Below, piece after piece: positions 1 to 8,339 of a stretch of DNA of 32,535 bases. Source of the stretch: Nitrososphaerota archaeon (GTDB taxonomy: Archaea > Thermoproteota > Nitrososphaeria > Nitrososphaerales > Nitrosopumilaceae); assembly GCA_022565935.1 (NCBI GenBank), contig JADFJY010000002.1:1-32535 (forward strand), written 5' to 3'. A program made the position numbers and the translations under genes. Position 1 is the stretch's first letter; the number at the start of each line of letters is the position of its first letter. Below the pieces are notes generated by a model, which worked only from the letters and a program-made list of their open reading frames with translations, was not told the origin of the DNA and did not search any database.

Positions 1-42
1 GGGCGACTGATAATTGACTTCCTCGTGCACCAACTATGTACT

Positions 43-1320
43 TCAATTTTTCACCGATTTTAGTGCTGCATGATATGCGTCAAGTGTTTTGTTTAGATCG
101 CTTTCTGTGTGAGCATCAGATAGGAAAACAACTTCAAATTGAGAAGGGGCAATGAATATTCCTTTTTTCAGTAATGTTTTGAACATTTTTTGGAATTTCT
201 TGGCATTAGCATTTTTTGATGTCTTGTAATCAACTACAGGCTTGTTTGTAAAGAAAATCTGAAACATTGATGATATAAAATTGATTTGGTGAGGAATTCC
301 CATGTCTGTAGCCATGTCATCAAGGGCTGTAGTAAATAACAGATTGTATAGTTCAAGTTTGGGATAAAGTCTTTTTTTGATTTTGTTAATTGTCTTAATT
401 GAACTAATTGCAGCACTAACAGAAACAGGATTCCCAGCAAAAGTACTTGCTTGATAGACTTTACCTCCAGGAGATAACAAATCCATAATCTCTTTTCTTC
501 CACCAACTGCAGATATTGTAAATCCGTTGCTTAACGCTTTGGCTAGTGTAGTAATGTCAGGCTTGATTCTAAAATGTTCTTGTGCACCACCAGGAGCTAC
601 TCTAAATCCAGTAACTACTTCATCAAAAATTAATGGAATATTATTTTCTTTGGTAATTTTTCTCAAATCATAAAGAAAATTCTTTTCAGGTAAGATTAAA
701 CCCATGTTAGCCAAGATTGGTTCAACAATAACTCCTGCAATGTCTTTGTTTTGTCTGATTGTTTTTTGTAAATCTTCAATGTTGTTGTATTGAACAACTA
801 GAGTATTTTTTGAAACATCATCAATCACACCATCAGAAACTGAAATTCCATTATGTGCAGAACCAGAACCTGCTTTTACTAAAACAGAGTCATGTGCACC
901 ATGATAACATCCCTCAAATTTTATTATTTTTTTCTTTTTTGTAAATCCACGAGCTAGTCTTATTGCAGTCATTGTAGCTTCACCTCCAGTATTTACTAAT
1001 CGTACTTTGTCAATTGATGGAAAATTTCCAATAATTAGTTTTGATAATTCTATTTCAGCTTCTGTGGGAGTACAGTAAAGAGTACCTTTTGTAAGTTGTT
1101 TTGATACTGCTTGTATGATCTCTTTTCTTCTATGTCCTAAAAGTAATGCTCCATAGCCATTGCAAAAATCAATGTAACGGTTATTGTCTTCATCCCAAAT
1201 GTATGCACCATTAGATTTTTTTGTAAAGAATGGATATGGTTCAAAATATCTTACAGGGCTATTAACACCTGAAGGAATCACTTTTTTGGCATTATTGAAT
1301 AATTTCTCAGATTTTGACAA
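43..1320 (-). CDS. hemL: glutamate-1-semialdehyde 2,1-aminomutase
   Basis: SKSEKLFNNAKKVIPSGVNSPVRYF N-terminus, class III aminotransferase motifs (GEATMTAIRLAR, FDEVVTGFR, TTLAKALSNG, STFAGNPVSVSAA). The ORF runs to 1419, but a TTG at 1320 gives the canonical N-terminus and avoids overlap with the aquaporin. Confidence 0.9.
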   Translation of the reverse strand: MSKSEKLFNNAKKVIPSGVNSPVRYFEPYPFFTKKSNGAYIWDEDNNRYIDFCNGYGALLLGHRRKEIIQAVSKQLTKGTLYCTPTEAEIELSKLIIGNFPSIDKVRLVNTGGEATMTAIRLARGFTKKKKIIKFEGCYHGAHDSVLVKAGSGSAHNGISVSDGVIDDVSKNTLVVQYNNIEDLQKTIRQNKDIAGVIVEPILANMGLILPEKNFLYDLRKITKENNIPLIFDEVVTGFRVAPGGAQEHFRIKPDITTLAKALSNGFTISAVGGRKEIMDLLSPGGKVYQASTFAGNPVSVSAAISSIKTINKIKKRLYPKLELYNLLFTTALDDMATDMGIPHQINFISSMFQIFFTNKPVVDYKTSKNANAKKFQKMFKTLLKKGIFIAPSQFEVVFLSDAHTESDLNKTLDAYHAALKSVKN

Positions 1321-1345
1321 TATTCTGCTGTATTTGTAGTCATTA

Positions 1346-2029
1346 TTATTCGTAATTTGAGGCTCTTTGGGCTTGGAATTTTCCACGAAATAGAAATGCT
1401 GCAATAATTGTTCCAACAAATGGCGCAGTCAAATATATCCATAAACTATCTAGTGTTCCAGATAACAATGCTGGTGCAAGTGCACGAGCAGGATTCATTG
1501 ATGCACCAGAGATAAATGCTAGAAATAAAATATCCAACCCAACTATTCCACCAATTGCAATACCACTAAATCCTCTGAGACCTTTGGTATATACAACATA
1601 AAAGATTACACCCATAAGCATCACAGAAGCTAATACTTCAACTGAAAATATTAAAAATATTGAAAAATCATAGTTTGGAATATTTACACCAAGATCTGCA
1701 TTGTATCCAACAAAACTTTGAACAAATAAGGAACCTAACAGTGCGCCAATTATTTCTGCTATAAAATAATACAGTACTTGAATTTTTGTAATGTGTCCTG
1801 TAATGTAATAACCAATAGTTACTGCAGGATTAAAGTGTGCTAGAGATATTTTACCAAAAGCATACACGCCAATAAGCAATGCAATAAATGGTGCAATAGC
1901 TATAAATGGAATTCCCAGATTACCATCAAATACTTTTACATCATAAACAATTGAACCAGTGGCAAAAACTACAAGAAGAAAAGTTCCAACTAACTCTACA
2001 ATAAAAATTTGTAAATTAGAATAGGTCAT
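1346..2029 (-). CDS. MIP-family aquaporin/aquaglyceroporin in an arsenic-type operon (AqpS-like)
   Basis: Two NPA boxes (HFNPAVTIGYY and SMNPARALAPALL), six hydrophobic segments; 3 nt downstream of the arsC-like gene on the same strand. Confidence 0.88.
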   Translation of the reverse strand: MTYSNLQIFIVELVGTFLLVVFATGSIVYDVKVFDGNLGIPFIAIAPFIALLIGVYAFGKISLAHFNPAVTIGYYITGHITKIQVLYYFIAEIIGALLGSLFVQSFVGYNADLGVNIPNYDFSIFLIFSVEVLASVMLMGVIFYVVYTKGLRGFSGIAIGGIVGLDILFLAFISGASMNPARALAPALLSGTLDSLWIYLTAPFVGTIIAAFLFRGKFQAQRASNYE

Positions 2030-2032
2030 TAG

Positions 2033-2443
2033 TTATGCCTCAAGTGAATCAATCAAATTAATTACTTCAGTTTCAATTGTATCACAGATTTTTCGTACAT
2101 CATCTATTGATTTATCTTTTGGATCAGAAATGTTCCAAGCAAGTACATCTTTTACAAATAATGACGGACATGATTCTTTATCCATACATCCCATGTTGAT
2201 AGTTTTAAAAGAATTTTCAACTAGGTTGTTTGATAATAATTTTGGTTGTTGATCATCAAGATCAAGTCCAATCTCTTTCATCACTTTAACAACCAATGGA
2301 TTTACTTGAGATGAAGGATTTGTTCCAGCACTAAATACATTGAATTTCTTTTGGGTATATTTTTTAAAAAATGCCTCCGCAATTTGGCTTCGTCCAGCAT
2401 TTTCTACGCACACAAATAGAATATTTGGAATATCTGACACCAT
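2033..2443 (-). CDS. arsC: low-molecular-weight protein tyrosine phosphatase-like arsenate reductase
   Basis: P-loop FVCVENAGRSQIAEAFF (CX5RS) plus downstream cysteine pair INMGCMDKESCP, as in thioredoxin-coupled ArsC. Confidence 0.85.
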   Translation of the reverse strand: MVSDIPNILFVCVENAGRSQIAEAFFKKYTQKKFNVFSAGTNPSSQVNPLVVKVMKEIGLDLDDQQPKLLSNNLVENSFKTINMGCMDKESCPSLFVKDVLAWNISDPKDKSIDDVRKICDTIETEVINLIDSLEA

Positions 2444-2447
2444 AATA

Positions 2448-2467
2448 ATATAAATATTAGTTTATAT
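2448..2467. promoter_or_regulatory. inverted repeat ATATAAA-N6-TTTATAT in the 38-bp arsC/arsR divergent gap (candidate ArsR operator/promoter)
   Basis: Perfect 7-bp arms read directly; divergent start codons at 2443 (-) and 2482 (+). Confidence 0.45.
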
Positions 2468-2481
2468 AAATTTAGATTGAT

Positions 2482-2781
2482 ATGAATGGAATTAGTCTTT
2501 TAAAATGTATTTGTGATGAAACAAGATTTGAGATTTTAGAATTACTACAGAAAAACAAGGAACTCTGTGTAAATGATTTTGTAAAGAAATTAAAAAAAGA
2601 CCAACCCTTAGTATCGCACCATCTAAAGACATTGAAAAAATGTGGTATTGTTAAATCAAGGGATGAAGGAAAAAAGGCAATATATACAATTTCAAACAAT
2701 CAATTATCAGAACTGATATCAAATGTCACAAAGACGAGTAAAAAAATTCCAGTTCTATGCTCTGATGATGCTTGCTGTTAA
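2482..2781 (+). CDS. arsR: ArsR-family winged-helix transcriptional regulator
   Basis: Short HTH protein, LLKCICDETRFEILELLQKNKELCVNDFVKKLKKDQPLVSHHLKTLKKCGIV; Cys-rich C-terminus LCSDDACC. Confidence 0.85.
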   Translation: MNGISLLKCICDETRFEILELLQKNKELCVNDFVKKLKKDQPLVSHHLKTLKKCGIVKSRDEGKKAIYTISNNQLSELISNVTKTSKKIPVLCSDDACC

Positions 2782-3080
2782 AATTTTTCAGTTCTAACAA
2801 CGCTAACATCACTAACATAAAGTACTAAAGCAAAATTGGCAAACATTGTTCTTGATATTTCCTCTACAACATCAGATAACTTATCTTCCCTCATAATTAC
2901 TTCAACTTTGACATTTTTTTCGTTTTTAAAACCTTGACCACGTAAACCACGTGCCCCATTCCCTTCTACTTCATAAGTTGTGTATCCTGTAATTTCATGT
3001 TTTTTTAAAATTTCAATAATATTTTTTTGTGCAAGAATTTCGCAAGTAACTGTGAGCAATTTTACGTTATAGAGTTTCAT
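2778..3080 (-). CDS. PII-like protein, SbtB-type partner of the downstream-numbered carrier
   Basis: MKLYNVKLLTVTCEILAQKNIIEILKKHEITGYTTYEVEGNGARGLRGQG resembles SbtB/PII-like folds; adjacent to an SbtA-like gene. Start trimmed from the ORF (3125) to the ATG at 3080. Confidence 0.72.
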   Translation of the reverse strand: MKLYNVKLLTVTCEILAQKNIIEILKKHEITGYTTYEVEGNGARGLRGQGFKNEKNVKVEVIMREDKLSDVVEEISRTMFANFALVLYVSDVSVVRTEKF

Positions 3081-3121
3081 ATACAACCCTGTGCTATATA
3101 ATGGAATAAATCTATCGATCC

Positions 3122-4162
3122 TCATACATCATGTAAAATAGATGAAAAGGTGAACATGATAGGTAGCAAAACGATAATGTTGAAAGGAAATGTAATTCCT
3201 AATGCAGATGTAATGTAAAGACTAGGTTTTGCCTGTGGAATTGCATGACGTAAAACTGCAGGTGCTGCAATAAATGACGCACTAGCCAAAAGTAATCCAA
3301 ATAGTACTGCACCACCCATACTTAATCCCATTACAGTTGCAACTAAAACACCGATAATTCCATTAAATGTAGGCATAATTATGGCAAAGGCAATAAGAAA
3401 AACACCAACTTTTTTGAGATCATCTAGTCTTTGACCAGCAATAATTCCCATCTCAATCATAAAAATAACAATGGCTCCTGTAAACATATCATCAAATACG
3501 ATTTTAATTGAACTAAAACCATCTTCACCAATAATGTAACCTATTACAATGCATCCAAGCAGGATAACTATTGCCTTACCGGTAATTGATTCATGTAATA
3601 CCTGAGAAAGTTTTCTCTTGGTTGTTTGTATTCCCATCTCAATATCAGATACATCATCATTTGTGAATGACTGTTTTTTTACACGAATTTGTTTTGCAAC
3701 TGCCATGTTTGTCAAAAATATTGCCATAATAAATGAAACAGGTTCCAATACTGCCAAAATAGCTGCAAGATATCCCTCCGATGTTACACCTTGATTCTTG
3801 AGAAACGACAAACCAACAGAGAATGTTACTGCACCCACTGCACCATAAGTTGATGCTAACGCATACGAATCAAATAGATTGAATTTTCCTAATCTTCTCA
3901 AAATTTGGTAATGATTCAATGTGAATAAAAGTGAAATAGCAATTGCGACAACCATAGGGATTAACATATTCTCAAATCCAGTGTTTCTCATCTCTATTCC
4001 GCCATGAAGCCCAATTGCTGCAAGAAGATAGATTGGTAAAAATTCAGAAATTGCTTCAGGGATTTTTAAATCAGATTTTATTCTAGCAGCAATAATTCCA
4101 AACAAAAAGAAAAGAATTATTGGAGTAAGAAGATTAGATTGTATTAATTGCAAAATTTCCAT
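3122..4162 (-). CDS. SbtA-like sodium-dependent bicarbonate transporter family protein
   Basis: About 10 TM; KIPEAISEFLPIYLLAAIGLHGGIEMRNTGFENMLIP and STYGAVGAVTFSVGLSFL resemble the SbtA repeats; cytosolic loop in the centre. Confidence 0.78.
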   Translation of the reverse strand: MEILQLIQSNLLTPIILFFLFGIIAARIKSDLKIPEAISEFLPIYLLAAIGLHGGIEMRNTGFENMLIPMVVAIAISLLFTLNHYQILRRLGKFNLFDSYALASTYGAVGAVTFSVGLSFLKNQGVTSEGYLAAILAVLEPVSFIMAIFLTNMAVAKQIRVKKQSFTNDDVSDIEMGIQTTKRKLSQVLHESITGKAIVILLGCIVIGYIIGEDGFSSIKIVFDDMFTGAIVIFMIEMGIIAGQRLDDLKKVGVFLIAFAIIMPTFNGIIGVLVATVMGLSMGGAVLFGLLLASASFIAAPAVLRHAIPQAKPSLYITSALGITFPFNIIVLLPIMFTFSSILHDV

Positions 4163-4215
4163 TTGAATATTTCAAAAAATTTTTGCTGAAATAAAAACCA
4201 AGGTATTACAATAAA

Positions 4216-5202
4216 TTAAACAAATAGATTAATCACATAGGTAAATACAATTCCCAGTACAGCACTACCAGGGATAGTGATAATCCACGCAAAAACAATT
4301 TGTCTACCTACATTCCAACGTACAGCACGTTTTCTTCGAGCAGAGCCAGCGCCCATAATAGTACCAGTAATAGCATGAGTTGTACTTGCAGGAATACCAA
4401 GTGTGGCAAAAATTGCTAACATTACCCCACCAGCTGTTTCTGCTGCAAATCCTTGATATGGTTTGAGTTTGACAATTTTTACACCAAGTGTTTTGATGAC
4501 TTTATATCCACCAAAGAAGGTACCCAATCCCATTGCGGTTGCGGCTGCAAAGATTACCCATAGTGGCATATCAAGTTCAGGGATCATTCCAGCTGAAAAT
4601 AAAATTAGAACGATAATTCCCATAGTTTTTTGTCCATCATTTGCTCCATGAGTTAAAGCAAACCAAGCTGAAGAAATTATTTGTAATCTACCAAAAGTTT
4701 TGTTTACAACTGCAGGTCTACGATTAGCAAATATTGTAATTATTAATCCAGTAAGCAATAAACCAAAAATCAGTCCGCCTACGGGAGCAATGACTATTCC
4801 TGCAAAAATTTTAGAGAGACCGCCAAAAACTAATGTTTCAAAACCTATTCCTGCAATACCTGCCCCCATTATCCCACCAATTAAAGAATGGCTATTAGAA
4901 ATTGGTAATCCAAAATATGTACATAATGTACTCCAACTGATTGCACCAGCCAAACCACCAATTATCATGTAAACAGTTATCTCATCTGGATTTACAATTC
5001 CTTTTGCGATAGTTGTAGCAACTGCAACACCAAAAATAAAAGGGCCAATAAAATTCATCGATGCAGATAAAGCTACTGCATGAATTGGTTTTAAAACACG
5101 GGTTCCAATAACTGTAGCAATAGAATTAGCTGAATCATTGAATCCATTTACAAAATCAAAGATTAATGCAATAATTATTGCAACTATTGCTATTTCAATC
5201 AT
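4216..5202 (-). CDS. pit: inorganic phosphate transporter, PiT family
   Basis: FDFVNGFNDSANSIATVIGTRVL and ALTHGANDGQKTMGII duplicated PiT signatures, PASTTHAITGTIMGAG. Confidence 0.93.
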   Translation of the reverse strand: MIEIAIVAIIIALIFDFVNGFNDSANSIATVIGTRVLKPIHAVALSASMNFIGPFIFGVAVATTIAKGIVNPDEITVYMIIGGLAGAISWSTLCTYFGLPISNSHSLIGGIMGAGIAGIGFETLVFGGLSKIFAGIVIAPVGGLIFGLLLTGLIITIFANRRPAVVNKTFGRLQIISSAWFALTHGANDGQKTMGIIVLILFSAGMIPELDMPLWVIFAAATAMGLGTFFGGYKVIKTLGVKIVKLKPYQGFAAETAGGVMLAIFATLGIPASTTHAITGTIMGAGSARRKRAVRWNVGRQIVFAWIITIPGSAVLGIVFTYVINLFV

Positions 5203-5211
5203 AGAACTATC

Positions 5212-5841
5212 CTAAGTATATTTTAAAACGATATCTTCAATGACATCTGCAACATCCACACACCTGTCTGATGCAGTCTCCATAGTTTCATAGATATCTT
5301 TTAGTTTAATGATTTTGATTGCATCATCGCCCTCAAATAGTTCTTTGATTGCTTCTCTATACAGATCATCAACTACATGTTCAATCTTACCAGTATTTCT
5401 ACAATGTTCAATCATATCTTTAGGATTTTTGATGTGCTTTAGTTTTGAAATCATATACTCTACTTCAATTGTAGCTTTGACTAGTTCCTTAGCCATTTCT
5501 TCACAGTATGGAGGAGGAGTAGTGATCTTATAGCTATATACCCTTGCAGCAATACCATCCATGAAATCAATCACATCGTCAATTTTTGATGCAATTCTTT
5601 GCATGTCCTCACGATCTAAAGGAGTGATGAATGTCTTGTTTAGTTCTGTAAAAATATCATGTGTTAGGACATCTGCCTCAGTTTCAAGTTTATGGATTTT
5701 TGCTGTGTGTTCAGAATTGCCTAGATCTGAAAATAAAACAACTACAGCTTCAGATGTTTCAACTGCTTTTTTTGCTAAATTATCAAGAATTGTTAAGAGT
5801 TCTTTCTCATTGGATTTAATCCATGATAACCACATACCCAT
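5212..5841 (-). CDS. DUF47/PhoU-like phosphate transport regulator
   Basis: KIHKLETEADVLTHDIFTELNKTFITPLDREDMQRIASKIDDVIDFMDGIAARV; 9 nt upstream of the PiT gene. Confidence 0.9.
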   Translation of the reverse strand: MGMWLSWIKSNEKELLTILDNLAKKAVETSEAVVVLFSDLGNSEHTAKIHKLETEADVLTHDIFTELNKTFITPLDREDMQRIASKIDDVIDFMDGIAARVYSYKITTPPPYCEEMAKELVKATIEVEYMISKLKHIKNPKDMIEHCRNTGKIEHVVDDLYREAIKELFEGDDAIKIIKLKDIYETMETASDRCVDVADVIEDIVLKYT

Positions 5842-5910
5842 AAATATTCAAATGTAAATTTAGAATTAAAATGTTTGAACATAAAGTCTATTGTACTATA
5901 TAGAAATTAT

Positions 5911-7485
5911 CTACTCCTCGCAATTTAACAACAGATCACTTTGAGAATCAGGATAACATCGATCAGTATCTGCACCACCGTCAATAACATCAGAGCCAGA
6001 ATTGGAATAAATCACATCAATTCCAGATCCGCCTTTAAGAATATCATGACCAGAATTTCCTCTAATAGTATCATCTCCGTCATCCCCAGAAATAATATCA
6101 TCACCAGGTCCACCAAATATGCAGTCGTTTCCATTCCCACCAAAAATAATATCATTTCCTGCCAATCCAAAAATTAGATCATCACCGTCTGTACCTAAAA
6201 TTACATCATCTCCTTGAGTTCCTTCAATGAGATTATAATCAGAATAGGTATTTCCACAAGTCTTCACAGTAATAGTTTGTGATGTACTAGAAGAATATCC
6301 AACATTATCAAAAGCTACCCAAATAATTGTGGATACCCCAATAGAAAATGCATCTGGAGCATTGTGAATTATTGCTTTGATTCCACTTTCATCAGTAGCA
6401 GTAGCCTCACCAAATGATACAGTAGTTAGAAAATCTGTAGCCTCAACTTGTAATGAAATTGGAGCGATAATTACAGGCTTTGTTTTGTCAATTGGTGATT
6501 CTTCAATGATTTCATTAGAGATTTCAATGGAATCTACAATTTCAGGCTTTACATAAAATTCAGTTTCAAAGGATTGTATTTTATGATTTGCAGAATCTAC
6601 AATTAATAATTCACCATTAATTCCAATTGCGATATCAGAGAGAAAATCAAATGATTTTGTATATGGTCCTAACTTATCAAATACATTTAGACTCAAATTA
6701 GAATCCTGAGACAAATGTAAAATTTTACCATTAGCAGAGTTTACAATAAACATCTCTCCTGTAGAATCAACAGCTATTGCTTCAGGAGAAAAAGTATAGT
6801 TTGGTGAATGAAATAGAAATGATTGAATAAATTTTCCAGTAGCATCAAATTTTTCAATCTTTTTGTTTCCCTTATCAGTGACATAGACATTTCCATCAGC
6901 ATCAATATCAATTCCAACAACAGTTAGGAATTGCCCTTCACCAAGTCCACTTGAACCAAATGATGAGATAAATTCTCCGTCAGTAGAAAATATTTGAATT
7001 CTTTGATTACCAGTGTCAGCTACATACAGAGTTCCATTGTTTACTGCTATTCCATTTGGAAAGTAGAGTTGGCCATCATTTTTTCCTTTTTCACCCCATT
7101 CTGCTATAAATTCTCCATCTAGGGAAAACTTTTGAATTCTATTCAAATCACGGTCTGCAACAAAAACAGAATCTCCAGAAACTGCAATTCCTGACGGATA
7201 ATGAAATTCTCCAGATTGTTTTCCGCTTTTTCCCCATTCAGTAATGTATTCACCGTTGCTTGAGAATTTTTGAACACGTTTGTTTCCCAAATCACTGACA
7301 TAGATACTACCATCATCACCTACTGCAATAAATTGAGGATATGAGAAATGTCCAGACTGTGCAATTCCAAATGAACCCCATTCAGAGATAAAGTCATAGT
7401 CTCCCAACCCAAAGGAACTCTGTGAAAAAGAATTAGATAATAAAAATACAGAAAACACCATTACTACAAGGAATAATTTCAACAA
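5911..7485 (-). CDS. secreted NHL-repeat protein with HYR-like domain and C-terminal RTX-type Ca-binding nonapeptide repeats
   Basis: Signal peptide; repeated GxFxxPxGIAVxxGxxYVADxxNxRIQxFSxDGEFI blades; HYR-like DKTKPVIIAPISLQVEATD...; C-terminal GGNGNDCIFGGPGDDIISGDDGDDTIRGNSGHDILKGGSG. TTG start at 7485 assumed. Confidence 0.85.
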   Translation of the reverse strand: MLKLFLVVMVFSVFLLSNSFSQSSFGLGDYDFISEWGSFGIAQSGHFSYPQFIAVGDDGSIYVSDLGNKRVQKFSSNGEYITEWGKSGKQSGEFHYPSGIAVSGDSVFVADRDLNRIQKFSLDGEFIAEWGEKGKNDGQLYFPNGIAVNNGTLYVADTGNQRIQIFSTDGEFISSFGSSGLGEGQFLTVVGIDIDADGNVYVTDKGNKKIEKFDATGKFIQSFLFHSPNYTFSPEAIAVDSTGEMFIVNSANGKILHLSQDSNLSLNVFDKLGPYTKSFDFLSDIAIGINGELLIVDSANHKIQSFETEFYVKPEIVDSIEISNEIIEESPIDKTKPVIIAPISLQVEATDFLTTVSFGEATATDESGIKAIIHNAPDAFSIGVSTIIWVAFDNVGYSSSTSQTITVKTCGNTYSDYNLIEGTQGDDVILGTDGDDLIFGLAGNDIIFGGNGNDCIFGGPGDDIISGDDGDDTIRGNSGHDILKGGSGIDVIYSNSGSDVIDGGADTDRCYPDSQSDLLLNCEE

Positions 7486-7553
7486 GTCATGATGGCAAAA
7501 TCAGAGAAACATGACCATAGTTTGAAAATCTAACAATGTTTGTCAACTTTATG

Positions 7554-8339
7554 TTAAAATGGCTTGTTTACTTCACGCGTAAACACATAGCTTGCAAGAC
7601 CGATCATTACAAACACAAACGCAAAGAGAACTCCAAGACTAAGCAGTATTGGAATTCCACCTTCAGACACACCTGTCATCAACTCCCTTACCAGTAAAAT
7701 TGTGTAGGTGACAGGATTTAGTTTTGCAAGTGTTGCAAGCCAATCAGGCAATAATTCTAATGGAAATAATGCAGGGCTTATCATAAACAATGGCATTCCA
7801 AGAAAATTAATCACACCCCAAAAGGTTTCTTGAGACTTTGCAGTGGCTGCAACCATTACAGAAATTCCTGAAAACCCTAATGAAAACAAAATTACAATTC
7901 CCATGATTGGTACAATCATTAACGGGTTTGGAAAAGTGACGCCGATTGCCAAAGCAATTCCTATAATCAAACTAGCTTGCAAAGCTGAAATCAAGGAAAT
8001 TGCAGACATTTTTCCTAGAGCAATTGCAGAACGAGAGATTGGAGAAGTCAAGGCCTTATTCATAAAACCGTATCTCCTATCCCATAATGTGTTGACACCA
8101 CCAAAAATACTTGTAAAAATTGCAGTGAGGATAATGACACCAGGTGTCATAAATTCAATATAGTCTCCTTGAAAACCAACGGATTGAATCAATGGTTGAG
8201 TGCCTGAAAAAGTATTTCCAATTACAATAATCCAAATTACAGGTTGGATTAATCGAATTAAAACACCGCTCCTAGATTTTTGATATCGCTTTATCTCCCT
8301 CCAAAAAATTGTATAAGTATCATACGCCAAAGTATTCAT
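7554..8339 (-). CDS. ABC-2 type transporter permease
   Basis: Six TM protein; FMTPGVIILTAIFTSIFGGVNTLWDRRYGFMNKALTSPISR typical of DrrB/NodJ-like permeases. Confidence 0.9.
   Translation of the reverse strand: MNTLAYDTYTIFWREIKRYQKSRSGVLIRLIQPVIWIIVIGNTFSGTQPLIQSVGFQGDYIEFMTPGVIILTAIFTSIFGGVNTLWDRRYGFMNKALTSPISRSAIALGKMSAISLISALQASLIIGIALAIGVTFPNPLMIVPIMGIVILFSLGFSGISVMVAATAKSQETFWGVINFLGMPLFMISPALFPLELLPDWLATLAKLNPVTYTILLVRELMTGVSEGGIPILLSLGVLFAFVFVMIGLASYVFTREVNKPF

Noticed and set aside
759-944. 61-aa ORF antisense to hemL (and 234..506 in another frame)
   Set aside because: No family resemblance; embedded in a conserved enzyme gene.
4463-4972. Plus-strand ORFs of 62 and 90 aa inside the PiT gene
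   Set aside because: Antisense to a strongly supported transporter; low-complexity hydrophobic reading typical of antisense TM codons.
5309-6177. Plus-strand ORFs in the DUF47 and RTX genes (5309, 5561, 5941)
   Set aside because: Antisense to well-supported proteins; the 5941 ORF is the reverse reading of the GGxGxD repeats.
7486-7515. Inverted repeat GTCATG-N18-CATGAC upstream of the NHL-RTX gene
   Set aside because: Only 6-bp arms with an 18-nt spacer; expected by chance in a window this size, no supporting feature.
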